Source: Verrucomicrobiales bacterium (GTDB lineage: Bacteria > Verrucomicrobiota > Verrucomicrobiia > Limisphaerales > JAQGOV01). Taken from it: a DNA stretch of 50,180 nt. The stretch lies in NCBI GenBank assembly GCA_028293425.1, contig JAQGOV010000298.1, positions 1 to 50,180 on the forward strand. The letters run 5' to 3'. Below are positions 1 to 9,200 of this stretch, in pieces. The position numbers and the translations under genes are program-made. Position 1 is the stretch's first letter, and each line of letters starts with the position of its first letter. A model generated the notes under the pieces. The model searched no databases and had not been told where the DNA came from. It worked only from the letters and a program-made list of their open reading frames with translations.

Positions 1-354
1 GAAATCAAGATGCCGAACGGCGTGGCCGGTATTCGCGGCACTCGTTTCCGTGCCAGTTCTACCATGTTTATCGTGTTGCTGGATGGTACTTTCGTGTTGG
101 TCTATGTCCCACCCGGAGGCAATCCTATCCCCTACACTTTGGTAGCTCCGCCGGCCGTGTATTTTTCTCCCATCGAAGGCATCAAGCCTGCTCCAGAAGA
201 CTTAATACGTGAAGTCAGTGGTCAATTTGGTCGTCCGTTTACTCCTCCGGGGCCTCCCGGCGGTGTTCCTTTCCGTGACCCGTTTGTCTCTCCGGGCGCT
301 GGCAAGCCTGCCAACCCGGGTGCCGGCAACCCTGGCAACGGCGGCCCCTTCTAA
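1..354 (+). CDS. FecR-domain-type protein, C-terminal end (5' cut by window edge)
   Basis: The frame is already open at base 1 and ends at TAA 352-354, so only the last ~117 residues are visible. The first residues (EIKMPNGVAGIRGTRFR) match the pattern 'V.TPNGVAGVRGT' found where FecR domains display their short beta-strands. The tail is a Pro/Gly-rich low-complexity segment ending NPGNGGPF, typical of secreted or periplasmic PVC proteins. FecR domains usually sit in the periplasm as sensor or scaffold modules. What this one senses cannot be read here. The next gene downstream is a CHASE2 cyclase, and a terminator-like hairpin lies between them. The family call rests on about 20 residues and is moderate. 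The ATG at 10 is internal, not the start. Confidence 0.6.
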   Translation, partial: EIKMPNGVAGIRGTRFRASSTMFIVLLDGTFVLVYVPPGGNPIPYTLVAPPAVYFSPIEGIKPAPEDLIREVSGQFGRPFTPPGPPGGVPFRDPFVSPGAGKPANPGAGNPGNGGPF

Positions 355-379
355 GCACTATTTGAGTTTGAAACAATCG

Positions 380-420
380 CGCCCAGGGCAAAGATTTGCT
401 CTGGGCGTTTTGCTTTTCTT
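380..420 (+). terminator. Rho-independent terminator after the FecR-type gene
   Basis: CGCCCAG (380-386) pairs with CTGGGCG (401-407), and the inner GGCAAA/TTTGCT extends the stem to about 12 pairs around a tiny loop. A T-rich stretch (TTTTGCTTTTCTT) follows. The next gene starts at GTG 427, only 7 bases beyond the T-rich tract. Confidence 0.75.
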
Positions 421-426
421 CACCCT

Positions 427-2781
427 GTGCAATTAAAACCCGGCAAATTCTTTCCCCTGCTTGTCTGCGGACTCGCCATCGGCATGGTTTGCCTGGTTCA
501 GGAGCTGACCCGGCATTTTGCCTCCTTCAATTTTTTCCAACGGTTGGAATGGATGACTTATGATTGGCGGGTCCGTGAAGCCCAAAAGTACCCAGCCACC
601 AACGCTCAGAATCTTGGAATAGCCTTTGTCAGCGATGAAACCATCGCCGCATTGATTGAAGGCAAAGTAGCCGGCCAGCCTTTAGACTACCGCGCGGGCC
701 TTTACTGGCCGCGTCATGTTTATGGACGGCTCGTCCAGGAGTTAAACGCGCAGCATGCCAAAGCCATCGCTTTTGACGTGCTCTTTGGAGAATTACGCCC
801 AGACCATCCAAACGTCCTCCTGCCTGACCTCAACGAAGAGTCCTCCGACCATTTCCTCGCCCGTTCTATGCAAGAGGCCGGAAACGTGGCCCTCGGCTCC
901 AAAAAGGGCGTTTTGCCGCCGGTTCTTTTTCGGACCAATGCGTGGAAGCTGGGCGATATCGGAGTCAAACGCGACACCGATGGCATTCTGCGCAGGGCCA
1001 AGGCGTACGACGAATATTACATTTGGCATCCTCTCATCCAGAACGCAGGCCAGCTTTGGGATTTGGATTTAAAGCAGCCGAAGATTGAGGAGCACCGAAT
1101 CCTTTTCGCATCCGGGGACAAGAAACGTAAGTCGATTCCGCTCGATTCTGATGGCAACTTCGACCAGGTGGAACTCTACAAAAAGCTCACTCAACAGGAC
1201 CCGCCCGCCAAGGTGCGGCCAATCCAAAAACCCTACACGCTCGTGCGCGCCTGGAACCTGGGAATTGTCATGGCCGCCCGGGAACTCGGGCTGGACCTGG
1301 ATGCGGCGCAGATTCAGAAAAGGCATATCATTCTTCGTGGCCTCAACGGGGTCGAACGCGTCATTCCGATCGATGCAGAAAATCGATTCTACATCGACTG
1401 GAACTTCACTCCCTTCGATCCACGGATAACCAGGGAATCGATCGAATATCTCCTCCTTCAGGAACACGACCGGCGCATCGGCAAAATCGAGGGCCTTACC
1501 AACCGCTGGGAGAACAAGCTGGTGCTGGTGGGCTCCACCGCTTCCGGCAATGACCTGACCGATTTAGGTGCCACGCCGTTGGAGAAGGAGACCTATCTTA
1601 CGGCAGGTATTCTCAATACCGCGAACTCACTCATTGTGGGCCGGTTCATCCAGCGGCCCTCTCATGGCATGGAGCTTTTGCTCATTATTATCATGGGTCT
1701 TGTGACGTGGCCGCTCACTTGGAACTTTCGCGCCATGTGGGCCACTTTCGGCATGCTGGTGCTGGCCGGGGTTTACTTTTATCTTGGCCATTATTTCTTC
1801 GTCACCGAGAGGTTGTGGATGCCCATGGTCATGCCGATTACCTCTCTGTTGTGTTCTCACATCAGTTTGCTCACCTATGAAGCTTTCTTCGAGCAAAAGG
1901 AAAAGCGCCGGATCAAAACCGTGTTCGCCAAAATCGTTTCCCCGGGCGTCGTTCACGAATTGTTGACCGCTCCCAAGCTATCCCTCGCTGGAACGCGGCG
2001 CGAAGTGACGGTGTTCTTCGCCGACATCAGGGGATTTACCGAACTGACCGACCTCAGCCAGGCAAATGCGGAGAAATATGTTCGTGAACACCAGCTCGCG
2101 GGAGCGGAAGCGGAGAAATATTTCAACGCCCGTTCCCAGGAACTCCTGCAAACGATTAATCTCTATTTGGGTCTGATTGCTGAGACTATCAAAAAGCATG
2201 ATGGCACGCTCGATAAATACATGGGCGATTGTGTGATGGCTTTTTGGGGCGCGCCCGCGCCCCTGCAGGAGCATGCGGTTTGTTGCGTCCGTGCCGCTGT
2301 TGAAGCCCAACGCGCTATCTACAGGTTGAACTTGGAAAGGGCGGAGGAAAACAAGCGGTTGGAACAGGAAAATGCAATTCGTCTCTCCCGCGGCGAAAAA
2401 ACGTTTCCGCTCTTGAAGTTGCTCTCTCTCGGGACCGGTATCAACACGGGCGTCGTCACGGTTGGGTTGATGGGTTCAGATGCGCATATTGTGAACTACA
2501 CTGTTCTCGGGCGCGAAGTGAATTTGGCCAGCAGACTTGAAAAGCTCTCCGGCCGTGGCCGAATTCTCATCGGCGAAATGACCTACCAAATGCTGCTCAA
2601 AGGCGACCCAGCGCTGGCAGCCTGTTGTGTGGAGCAGCCGGCGACCAGTCTGCAGGGATTCAGCGCCGCGCTTAAGATTTACGAAGTCCCCTGGAAGGAA
2701 CCGAAAGCGTCCCCCGCGGAAGGTGCGACTGGCCTCATCAAAGTAGATTCGAAAGCCCCCGCCGTCGCTGGTTCCACTTAG
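427..2781 (+). CDS. CHASE2-sensor adenylate/guanylate cyclase
   Basis: A 784-residue membrane protein predicted to make cAMP or cGMP in response to an extracytoplasmic signal. An N-terminal hydrophobic helix (residues ~7-25) is followed by a CHASE2-type sensor (~30-400), a cluster of transmembrane helices (~413-488) and a class III cyclase domain (~520-730). The catalytic core is visible: FFADIRGFTE (~528) and KYMGDCVMAFWG (~595) carry the two metal-binding aspartates, and NLASRLE (~695) supplies the Asn/Arg pair that stabilises the transition state. Nucleotide specificity is not decided. The GTG start at 427 keeps the first membrane helix; ATG 484 would cut it. No Shine-Dalgarno is seen and the start directly follows a terminator hairpin. 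The stop overlaps the convergent tadA stop by 4 bases. The ~30-residue Ala/Pro-rich tail has no recognised domain. Confidence 0.9.
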   Translation: MQLKPGKFFPLLVCGLAIGMVCLVQELTRHFASFNFFQRLEWMTYDWRVREAQKYPATNAQNLGIAFVSDETIAALIEGKVAGQPLDYRAGLYWPRHVYGRLVQELNAQHAKAIAFDVLFGELRPDHPNVLLPDLNEESSDHFLARSMQEAGNVALGSKKGVLPPVLFRTNAWKLGDIGVKRDTDGILRRAKAYDEYYIWHPLIQNAGQLWDLDLKQPKIEEHRILFASGDKKRKSIPLDSDGNFDQVELYKKLTQQDPPAKVRPIQKPYTLVRAWNLGIVMAARELGLDLDAAQIQKRHIILRGLNGVERVIPIDAENRFYIDWNFTPFDPRITRESIEYLLLQEHDRRIGKIEGLTNRWENKLVLVGSTASGNDLTDLGATPLEKETYLTAGILNTANSLIVGRFIQRPSHGMELLLIIIMGLVTWPLTWNFRAMWATFGMLVLAGVYFYLGHYFFVTERLWMPMVMPITSLLCSHISLLTYEAFFEQKEKRRIKTVFAKIVSPGVVHELLTAPKLSLAGTRREVTVFFADIRGFTELTDLSQANAEKYVREHQLAGAEAEKYFNARSQELLQTINLYLGLIAETIKKHDGTLDKYMGDCVMAFWGAPAPLQEHAVCCVRAAVEAQRAIYRLNLERAEENKRLEQENAIRLSRGEKTFPLLKLLSLGTGINTGVVTVGLMGSDAHIVNYTVLGREVNLASRLEKLSGRGRILIGEMTYQMLLKGDPALAACCVEQPATSLQGFSAALKIYEVPWKEPKASPAEGATGLIKVDSKAPAVAGST

Positions 2782-3290
2782 TTCAGCACATTCCCGCCGC
2801 CTGGCCCCGCTTTCTTCTCCCGTTGCTCAGCAAAGAAGGTTCGCAACAAAGACCGGCATTCCTCTTCCCTCACACCCTGGGTGATTTCACAGCGATGATT
2901 GAGGGTCGGCCATTGCAGCAGATTGAGTGCGCCACCCGCAGCCCCGCCCTTCAGGTCGCTCGCCCCAAATACCACCCTTTGCATGCGCACATGCACCAGC
3001 GCGCCCGCGCACATCGGGCAAGGCTCCTTCGTGACGTACAGCGTGCACTCGTTCAAACGCCAATCGCCCACCACTTCTTCTGCCTGCGTCACCGCCAGCA
3101 TCTCCGCATGCGCGGTCGCATCATGGAGCAATTCCACCTGGTTATAGGCGCGCGCGATAATTCTTCCCGCTCTTACCACCACTGCCCCTACGGGAACCTC
3201 TTCCCGTTCATAAGCCTTGGCCGCCTGGCGAAGCGCTTCGCCCATAAAGTATTGGTCGCTTTGCAGATCGATAATTGGTTCTTCAGGCAT
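2778..3290 (-). CDS. tadA: tRNA-specific adenosine deaminase TadA
   Basis: TadA deaminates adenosine 34 of tRNA-Arg(ACG) to inosine, allowing decoding of CGU/CGC/CGA; it acts in the cytosol as a homodimer. The 170 residues carry the complete zinc/catalytic set: HAE at 61-63 (His ligand and proton-shuttle Glu) and PCPMC at 90-94 (two Cys ligands). Length matches the family. The TAA stop overlaps the stop of the convergent cyclase gene by 4 bases. The start lies 6 bases after the stop of the Nudix gene on the same strand, so the two are very probably co-transcribed. The C-terminal ~12 residues (Lys/Gly-rich) are variable in the family. Confidence 0.93.
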   Translation of the reverse strand: MPEEPIIDLQSDQYFMGEALRQAAKAYEREEVPVGAVVVRAGRIIARAYNQVELLHDATAHAEMLAVTQAEEVVGDWRLNECTLYVTKEPCPMCAGALVHVRMQRVVFGASDLKGGAAGGALNLLQWPTLNHRCEITQGVREEECRSLLRTFFAEQREKKAGPGGGNVLN

Positions 3291-3296
3291 ATGGCT

Positions 3297-3803
3297 CTAC
3301 TTGAGTTCAGGTAAAATCGATTCTTCCAAGGTCCAGCTATGGCCCTGATCAGGATGACATCGGCAATGCGCCGCAAAGAAACCTCCACGATGTTGCCAGA
3401 ACAACGGCCAAATCTGTTCCCGATCCGTGCTCGGCAGGGCCAGCTTTGAAAGCCCCTCCCGTTTAAAAAAGGCGAACTCTCCTTCTCGGTGAGCCGGCGG
3501 CGTATGCGTCAATCGTCGCTTTACTTCAAACAGGAACATCAGCCAATGCGCCTGGCCCTCATACCCATGTTCGCTGATGATCCCCGCCAGGTGAAGGTCC
3601 TTAGGCGCCAGCTTCAACCCCATCTCTTCCTCACCCTCTCGGCAGGCGCAAGCGTAAGGTGATTCACCAATCTCCGTGTGCAGTTTTCCTCCGCAAGGAC
3701 TCCACAAACTTAAATTCGGCTCCTTCGCCCGGTGCAGCAGCAAAACTTCGTCCTGCTCATTAAAGCAGTAAAGTAGAGTCGAAATTTTATACGGCATCGC
3801 CAT
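3297..3803 (-). CDS. Nudix hydrolase
   Basis: A ~168-residue cytosolic hydrolase predicted to cleave nucleoside-diphosphate-linked substrates; the exact substrate is unknown. The Nudix box is clear in GESPYACACREGEEEMGL: E-x7-R-E-G-x-E-E-x-G-L supplies the Mg-binding glutamates. Compared with the canonical box, the GG pair is 2 residues further from the first Glu (GGKLHTEIGE), a spacing seen in some MutT-like members. The start is uncertain. I chose ATG 3803 (MAMPYKISTLLYCF), where homology-like sequence begins, although the frame is open to 3956 and ATG 3866 is possible. No start has a clear Shine-Dalgarno. It precedes tadA by 6 bases, probably as an operon. A promoter-like pair lies at 3896-3924. 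Confidence 0.82.
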   Translation of the reverse strand: MAMPYKISTLLYCFNEQDEVLLLHRAKEPNLSLWSPCGGKLHTEIGESPYACACREGEEEMGLKLAPKDLHLAGIISEHGYEGQAHWLMFLFEVKRRLTHTPPAHREGEFAFFKREGLSKLALPSTDREQIWPLFWQHRGGFFAAHCRCHPDQGHSWTLEESILPELK

Positions 3804-3895
3804 CAGAACCAGTGAAGCAGGCTTCACAAAGTTCCACAAGGCTCCCCAAGCTTCGAGAAAACGCATGGCAGGTAAGGGTCGAGATAAAGCGGACC

Positions 3896-3924
3896 TATAT
3901 AGATCCTCCGTTACACACGGTGAA
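3896..3924 (-). promoter_or_regulatory. Possible sigma70-type promoter for nudix-tadA
   Basis: On the minus strand TTCACC (3924-3919) and TATATA (3901-3896) are 17 bases apart, giving a predicted transcript start near 3889. This is upstream of all the plausible Nudix starts except the most distal. Each hexamer matches consensus only moderately, so this is a candidate. Confidence 0.35.
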
Positions 3925-4046
3925 TCCTTTGAGCTTGCGAATGGGTGACCCGTCACAAAGCTGTCACAAGCCGGATCGGGAGGCGTTGTCTATTTGCTTT
4001 AGCCCGATCACGGATGCCTGTTCCTGTGAACCGCAAAACACCGCCG

Positions 4047-5675
4047 CTAGGGCGCACAGACTTTTTGCACGCGAAAGAAGCGGTAGGGGAAAGTGGGCGG
4101 GATGGCACTTTGATATTCAAAAGACCCAGTGTTACCTGCGACCCGCGTGGCGAAGGTGGTCCAGGCGCTTGCAGGTAAGGAAGGGGTGGCTTGAATTGCG
4201 TAGGTTCCGTTGGAACAGCCACTCATTTTGAGCTGGATCATGTTTCCTGGCACAAGCGAGATGGAATCGAGGGTAGGCAGGCAAGGATCCCCAATCTCGA
4301 CTGCGCCTAGGTCAGAAATGGGCACACAATCGTTGTTGGCATCCCTTGGCCGGGAAAAGCCTCGTTGGTCCACGGAAGGAAAGCTGGTGGGCGAACCGGC
4401 ATCCAGAGCGGGACTGGTCGGGAGCAAGGCGTGGGTCAGGGTAGGGCCACCGTTGTTTTGGAGTGGTTCCAAGCGAGCGTCCAGATTCAAAAGGAGCCCG
4501 GTGGTGTCGCCAGAGATGTTGCAGCCAGACGGGTCCTGGATCAAATTGTAGCCTTCTGAGATCAAAGTGCCGCTGCAGTCGGGGCCGTTCGGCGCGGAAT
4601 TTCCCGCTATGATAGTGTTGTGACATCGCACCTCGCCTGCGGAAATGAAGAGGCCTCCACCTTGGTTGGAAGGCTCGGACAGGTCGCATCGATTGGAGGT
4701 AATCGTGCAGCTTTTGATAAGAGTCAATGCAGCCCGGGTCCAAATACCGCCACCTGAATTGTCAAAGATGCTGTTGCCGGTGACCGTGCAATTGCTCAGA
4801 AGGAGAAACGTGCCGTCTGCGCCAATCCCTGCCCCGAGGCCATGGAAAGTACTGTTGCGAACAATGCAGCTACCAATAATCGTCGTGGTTCCGGAACAGG
4901 AAATTCCGGCCGAACCGTTATCCACTACATTCGAAGAGATGGTGCAATCACGTATCAGGGTGGTTCCTTCAGCATAAATGCCTGCTCCGTCGGTGCCAAA
5001 GTTCCCCACAATGACGCTGCGGTTGACCGTCAAGCTGGCCGTGGTGCCCAAACTGGCAATCGCTCCGCCGAACAGGAACGGGGACCCGTTTCCGTAAAAC
5101 GTGCAGTCGTTGACGGTGAGCGAGCCGCTGTTCGCGATACCGCCTCCAAGCCCCTCCCGATTATTACTTTTGGCCACTACGCAGCGGTTGAGGGTGAGTG
5201 AGCCAAAGTTCCGGATGGCTCCGCCGGCGACATTGGTTTGGAGAAAATGGCTGAAGCCATTTGTCAGGGTCAGGTCGTTGATGGTGGCCGTCACACCCGG
5301 CGGAACGGAGAAGATAGGGGTCTTGCTTTGACCATCCAGGGAGAGGTGGTTGGTTCCGGGACCCGTGATGGTCAGGCTCTTGGGGATCTCCAGCAATCCC
5401 GTAGTCAAAAGCAGGGTACCTTGAGCAGTTACCTGGATGGTGTCCCACGCCGCAGAGCTATTCAAAGCCTCTCGCAAGGAACCGGGACCACTGTCCGCGA
5501 GGCTATTCACGGTCACCGTTGCCGCAGGCAGGGATGTTACCAAGAGCAGGCAGTTAAAGCCGGTCATCAGCCGAAGTGCTCGCGACCACCTTTGGGCTGC
5601 CCTGAACGCAGACGGGAGCTTGAGTGAAGTTTTCAGGGGTGCAGCGATAAACGACGATTCGTGTTTTTCGGGCAT
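4047..5675 (-). CDS. Secreted right-handed beta-helix (choice-of-anchor Q type) protein
   Basis: A 542-residue exported protein of unknown binding or enzymatic role. After an extended basic N-terminus, a hydrophobic signal segment (~38-52, FNCLLLVTSLPAAT) precedes VTVNSLADSGPGSLREAL, the standard opening of 'polymorphic outer-membrane-like' beta-helix proteins. Residues ~80-420 are repeated short strands with motifs such as GGAIANLG, SNCTVTGN and GGGLFIS. They end in ALDAGSPTSFPSVDQRG, characteristic of the choice-of-anchor Q domain. The last ~75 residues (from ~465, ending FPYRFFRVQKVCAP) look like the C-terminal module also seen in the two giant secreted proteins at 38933 and 42581. The start is fixed by a strong Shine-Dalgarno (TAAGGAGAG, 5689-5681) 6 bases before ATG 5675. 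Ligand or substrate is unknown. Confidence 0.82.
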   Translation of the reverse strand: MPEKHESSFIAAPLKTSLKLPSAFRAAQRWSRALRLMTGFNCLLLVTSLPAATVTVNSLADSGPGSLREALNSSAAWDTIQVTAQGTLLLTTGLLEIPKSLTITGPGTNHLSLDGQSKTPIFSVPPGVTATINDLTLTNGFSHFLQTNVAGGAIRNFGSLTLNRCVVAKSNNREGLGGGIANSGSLTVNDCTFYGNGSPFLFGGAIASLGTTASLTVNRSVIVGNFGTDGAGIYAEGTTLIRDCTISSNVVDNGSAGISCSGTTTIIGSCIVRNSTFHGLGAGIGADGTFLLLSNCTVTGNSIFDNSGGGIWTRAALTLIKSCTITSNRCDLSEPSNQGGGLFISAGEVRCHNTIIAGNSAPNGPDCSGTLISEGYNLIQDPSGCNISGDTTGLLLNLDARLEPLQNNGGPTLTHALLPTSPALDAGSPTSFPSVDQRGFSRPRDANNDCVPISDLGAVEIGDPCLPTLDSISLVPGNMIQLKMSGCSNGTYAIQATPSLPASAWTTFATRVAGNTGSFEYQSAIPPTFPYRFFRVQKVCAP

Positions 5676-5927
5676 ATTTCCTCTCCTTATAGTTGACTTC
5701 CAGCCTCCTGAGCCAAGCGCAGACTTTGCCTCAGAAACAACACGGCTGAGGAGTGGAGCTTAGGGCTAAGCTTTCTCGGCGACCATAGGGTAATGACCGC
5801 GACGGGGCATGGATTGCCCGACACTCGTAGTCTATCGACCCACCCGCTTTGTTCCCTCGGTTACCTTCTGGTGCGTCAAGCAAGCTTGGTGGTCTTAGTG
5901 AAGGTAAAGTGTTCATAGTGGTAAAAG
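5676..5927. other. Non-coding leader region, no gene found
   Basis: No convincing coding frame. It holds the 5' leader and Shine-Dalgarno of the beta-helix gene (minus strand) and a perfect inverted repeat, AGCTTAG/CTAAGCT (5757-5763 and 5766-5772), that could form a hairpin. GTGCG at 5871-5875 resembles the 5' end of bacterial group II introns. However, an intron from there to ~6152 would be only ~280 bases, so it would have to be internally deleted. Confidence 0.4.
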
Positions 5928-6152
5928 GCCAAAGTCCATGGTGCCAACTCAGCGGCGGCTGGAAAGCACCGACCGATGAAAGCTCCTATCACTACTTTGC
6001 CCGATTGGGACTGGTCACATTGTGAAAGCTCTTGACCCAGGACTTTGGCGAGAGCCGGATGCGGGAAATCCGCTCGTACGGTTCGAAGAGGGGGAGGGCA
6101 GCGCCGGTGCAAAGCCCATCGCCTTTCGCAGGTGCTTCCTCTCTACTCTACT
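5928..6152 (+). ncRNA. Group II intron relic (domains IV-VI, 3' end)
   Basis: Positions 6052-6084 read as a group II intron domain V: GAGCCG and CGGTTC close the stem, the inner GCGG/CCGC arms flank GAAAT, and the 33-base length is right. It begins two bases after the 3' arm of a perfect 10-base stem, GCCAAAGTCC (5928-5937) with GGACTTTGGC (6040-6049), which could be a domain IV base. After domain V, AGAGG (6087-6091) can pair with CCTCT (6138-6142) as a domain VI-like arm. The sequence then runs CTACTCTAC, like the 3' end of bacterial group II introns. No reverse transcriptase frame is present and a full domain I was not recognised, so this is probably a decayed or ORF-less copy. Boundaries are approximate. 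Confidence 0.6.
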
Positions 6153-6235
6153 TGAAAACCCCGGCAGCCACCTTTCCTGTTGTGGACTTCTTGCGCCTCC
6201 TCTTTCCTTCCTGATCGGCGACTGAGGTTCCGGCT

Positions 6236-6264
6236 TTGAAATCGTCGCCTGCTTCCCCTAATAT
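6236..6264 (+). promoter_or_regulatory. Sigma70-type promoter, near-leaderless, for the PVC cytochrome-type gene
   Basis: TTGAAA (6236-6241) and TAATAT (6259-6264) are separated by exactly 17 bases. Transcription would begin near 6271, only ~5-8 bases before ATG 6276/6279, leaving no room for a Shine-Dalgarno. Confidence 0.6.
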
Positions 6265-6275
6265 GTCCTCATTCC

Positions 6276-9200
6276 ATGATGCACATACGACATGCGCGGT
6301 CCGGGCGGTTCCCACTCATCTCCTTAATCTGCGCCCTGCTCCTGGTCAACATCACCGCGGCCCAGCTCCTGGCGGCTAACCTGGTTCCGGTCCCTGCACT
6401 CGGATTACGCGTTGCGTCGGGATTTCGTGTCACGCTCTACGCCGATTCGGACTTGGCCAATGACATCTATGCCATGACCCTCGACGCCCAAGGGAACCCG
6501 GTGGTGACGAGCGAAGGCTATGTGCGGCGGCTGCTGGACCGGAATGGCGATGGAGTCGCGGATGCTTATGAGGACATTGCAGCCACAAAGACGGGCGGCA
6601 TGGGGATGCTCTTCGATGGCAATAACCTTTATTTCACGGGCGATAAACAGCTCTCCGTTTTGGAAGACACTGAGGGTTCGGGCCGGAACTATGGCAAGCC
6701 CCGCGCGATTCTGCCGGTGAACTTTACCGAGCACGGCGGTCACGCGGTGCGGAAGGGGCCGGATGGCTGGCTTTATTTCATCGGTGGGAATGATTCCGGC
6801 TTTGGCGGCCTGCCACTTTCGGGCACCGCCTCTCCCATCAAAAAGATTGAAGCCGGGGCTCTGCTCAGGATATCTCCGGATGGAACGCAGATTGAGGCCG
6901 TGGCGCAGGGGTTTCGCAATCCTTACGACTTCGATTTTAACTGGATGGGAGACATCTTCACGTATGACAGCGACGTGGAAAGGGATTTCTTCCTGCCCTG
7001 GTATTCGCCCACTCGTGCCTATCATATCGGTTTCGGTCAGCACCATGGCTGGAGGCTGGATGGCTTCCGGCGCAGTTGGGCGCGACAGGATTATTACGCC
7101 GACACGGTGGATATCCTGGCTCCGCTCGGCCGGGGTTCGCCCACCGGGGTGGCGGTTTATCGGCATCATCAATTCCCTGCCTATTACCGGAACGGGCTAT
7201 TTGCCCTGGATTGGACCTTTGGGAAAGTGTTTTTCCTCAACCTGCAACCTTCCGGGGCCAGTTACCAATCCGCGCCTGAAGTGTTCCTTGAGCCGATTGG
7301 GACCCAGGGCTTCGCTCCGACTGATATTGCGGTGACGCCGGAAGGTTCGCTGTTGATTTCGATTGGCGGGCGCAAAACAAGGGGTGCAATTTATAAGATC
7401 GATTTTCCGGGAGGCCGGCCTGCCGAGGAAACTGCGGCCGATCAACTCCTCAATTCCCTTTCCGAGGTGCGACGCGTGCTGGAAGCTCCGCAACCATTGG
7501 AAGCGTGGTCGCGGGCTCAATGGGAACCGTTGGCCCAAAAGCTCGGCGCAGGACCTTTTGCCGAGGCGGTGCTGGACCAGGCTTTCAGCTCGTTCGCACG
7601 GGTCAGGGCTGTCGAAGTCCTAACGGAACTTTTCGGGGGTTTGAACGAGGAACTCTCGCAAACGGCGTCCCGAGTCAATCTGGGTTTCGTGCGAGCTCGA
7701 GTGGCGTGGTCACTTGGGCGTCGTCCGAATGGCAACGCCGTTTCGGTGCTGCTGGCGCTTTCGCGCGATCCCGATCTGATGGTGCGCCGCTCGGCTTTGG
7801 AGGCATTAATAGAGCAGGCTTCCAGCCTCAACAACATTGCCCTGCAGCAAGCGATCGGCCCCAACCTCGGGCTGGGGAACAAGCGCGTGCGCATGGCAGC
7901 CGCCCATTTAGCCACTTACCTCCCAGAGGTGGCGTGGAAAGCTTTGTCGGCGCAATCGGTTCGGAGCGATGCACAAACACGGCTCTCGGTCGCCCTGGTT
8001 TCGTTATGGCGAGATGACTTGAGAGCGGTCAATCCGTCCGCCATTCAAACCGCATTGGACATCCTGACCCGCGCCGCCAGCCACGACTTGCAACTCCAAG
8101 CCGTGCGCATTGTGATGCTCGGCATGGGGGACTATCATCTGCACGAGCCCTCCCTTGAAGCCTACACCGGATATGAAACCGCCTTCAGCCTGGAGACCCA
8201 ACCCGAGCTGCTGGCGAGGATTCGTAAAACCACGGGCGCTCTCCTGCCTTCCGGTGACCCTATACTGGATACAGAGATTGGCCGCTTGCTCGCGATGGTA
8301 AGCGATGATAACCCGCAAACCTCGGCCAAGGCGCTGAACATGATCACAGCTTCGACCTCGCCGACCTCGGATTTTCACTGGCTAACCGTTCTCTCGCGTT
8401 TGCAAGGTCCTGTTCCGACCAACAACGCCGCCCGGGTTGCCCAGGCCGTCTTATCTCTTGAACGGAAGCTGGCGGGGATGGAATTGCGCACCAAGCAGAA
8501 CTGGACCACACGCCTGGCCGAGATCAGCCAACGGTTGATGGAACGGGATTCAAAGGTTGCGGATGCCATGCTGCGGCATCCGGACTTTGTTTCCTCGGCA
8601 CACCTGGTGCTTGTGCCGAGCTTCAACTCAGAGCAGTACCAGGCGGCGGCACGACGGTTCGCACTGGAGGTTCGCAAAAACCCGCGATTCACCTGGACCG
8701 GTCCGTTAATCGATTTGCTCGATTCATTGCCTCCTGCCGAGGCCCGTCCCCTTTTTCGGCAGCAATGGCCCAATATCATTCTCCGCGATGAAATCCTGTT
8801 GAAGCTGGCCAAAAATCCTGAACCGCTCGATCGTGAGAAGTTGGTGCAAGGCCTCGCCTCCACTCGCATGGAAGTGGTGCGAGCCAGCATCGCCGCGCTC
8901 CGGAAGTTGCCCACTCAATCGCCGGACGGTCTGCTCCTGCCCGCTTATCGTTTGTTGCGCCGTTTGGTGAGTGAGCCCAAGGAGGCCAAAGCCCGAGAAG
9001 AATTGCTAGGCTTGCTGAGTCAGGTAACAGGGCAGAAGTGGAACATCCAGGAACCGTCAGAGAAAACACAGGCAACCTTTCAGAAGAGTTATCAGCCGCC
9101 CTTCGCTTGGTTTGCACAAAGGTATCCCTCACTGGCAAAGCAGTTGGACGAGAATACAAACGACGATGTCCGCTGGAATGCGCTCCTAAGGAACGTCGCT

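Noticed and set aside
3974..4009. Inverted repeat GATCGGG/CCCGATC downstream of the beta-helix gene
   Set aside because: The loop is 22 bases and no T tract follows on the minus strand, so terminator function is not supported.
5876..6225. Small open frames on both strands in the intron-relic region
   Set aside because: No similarity to a reverse transcriptase or any family I know, and they overlap the structured RNA.
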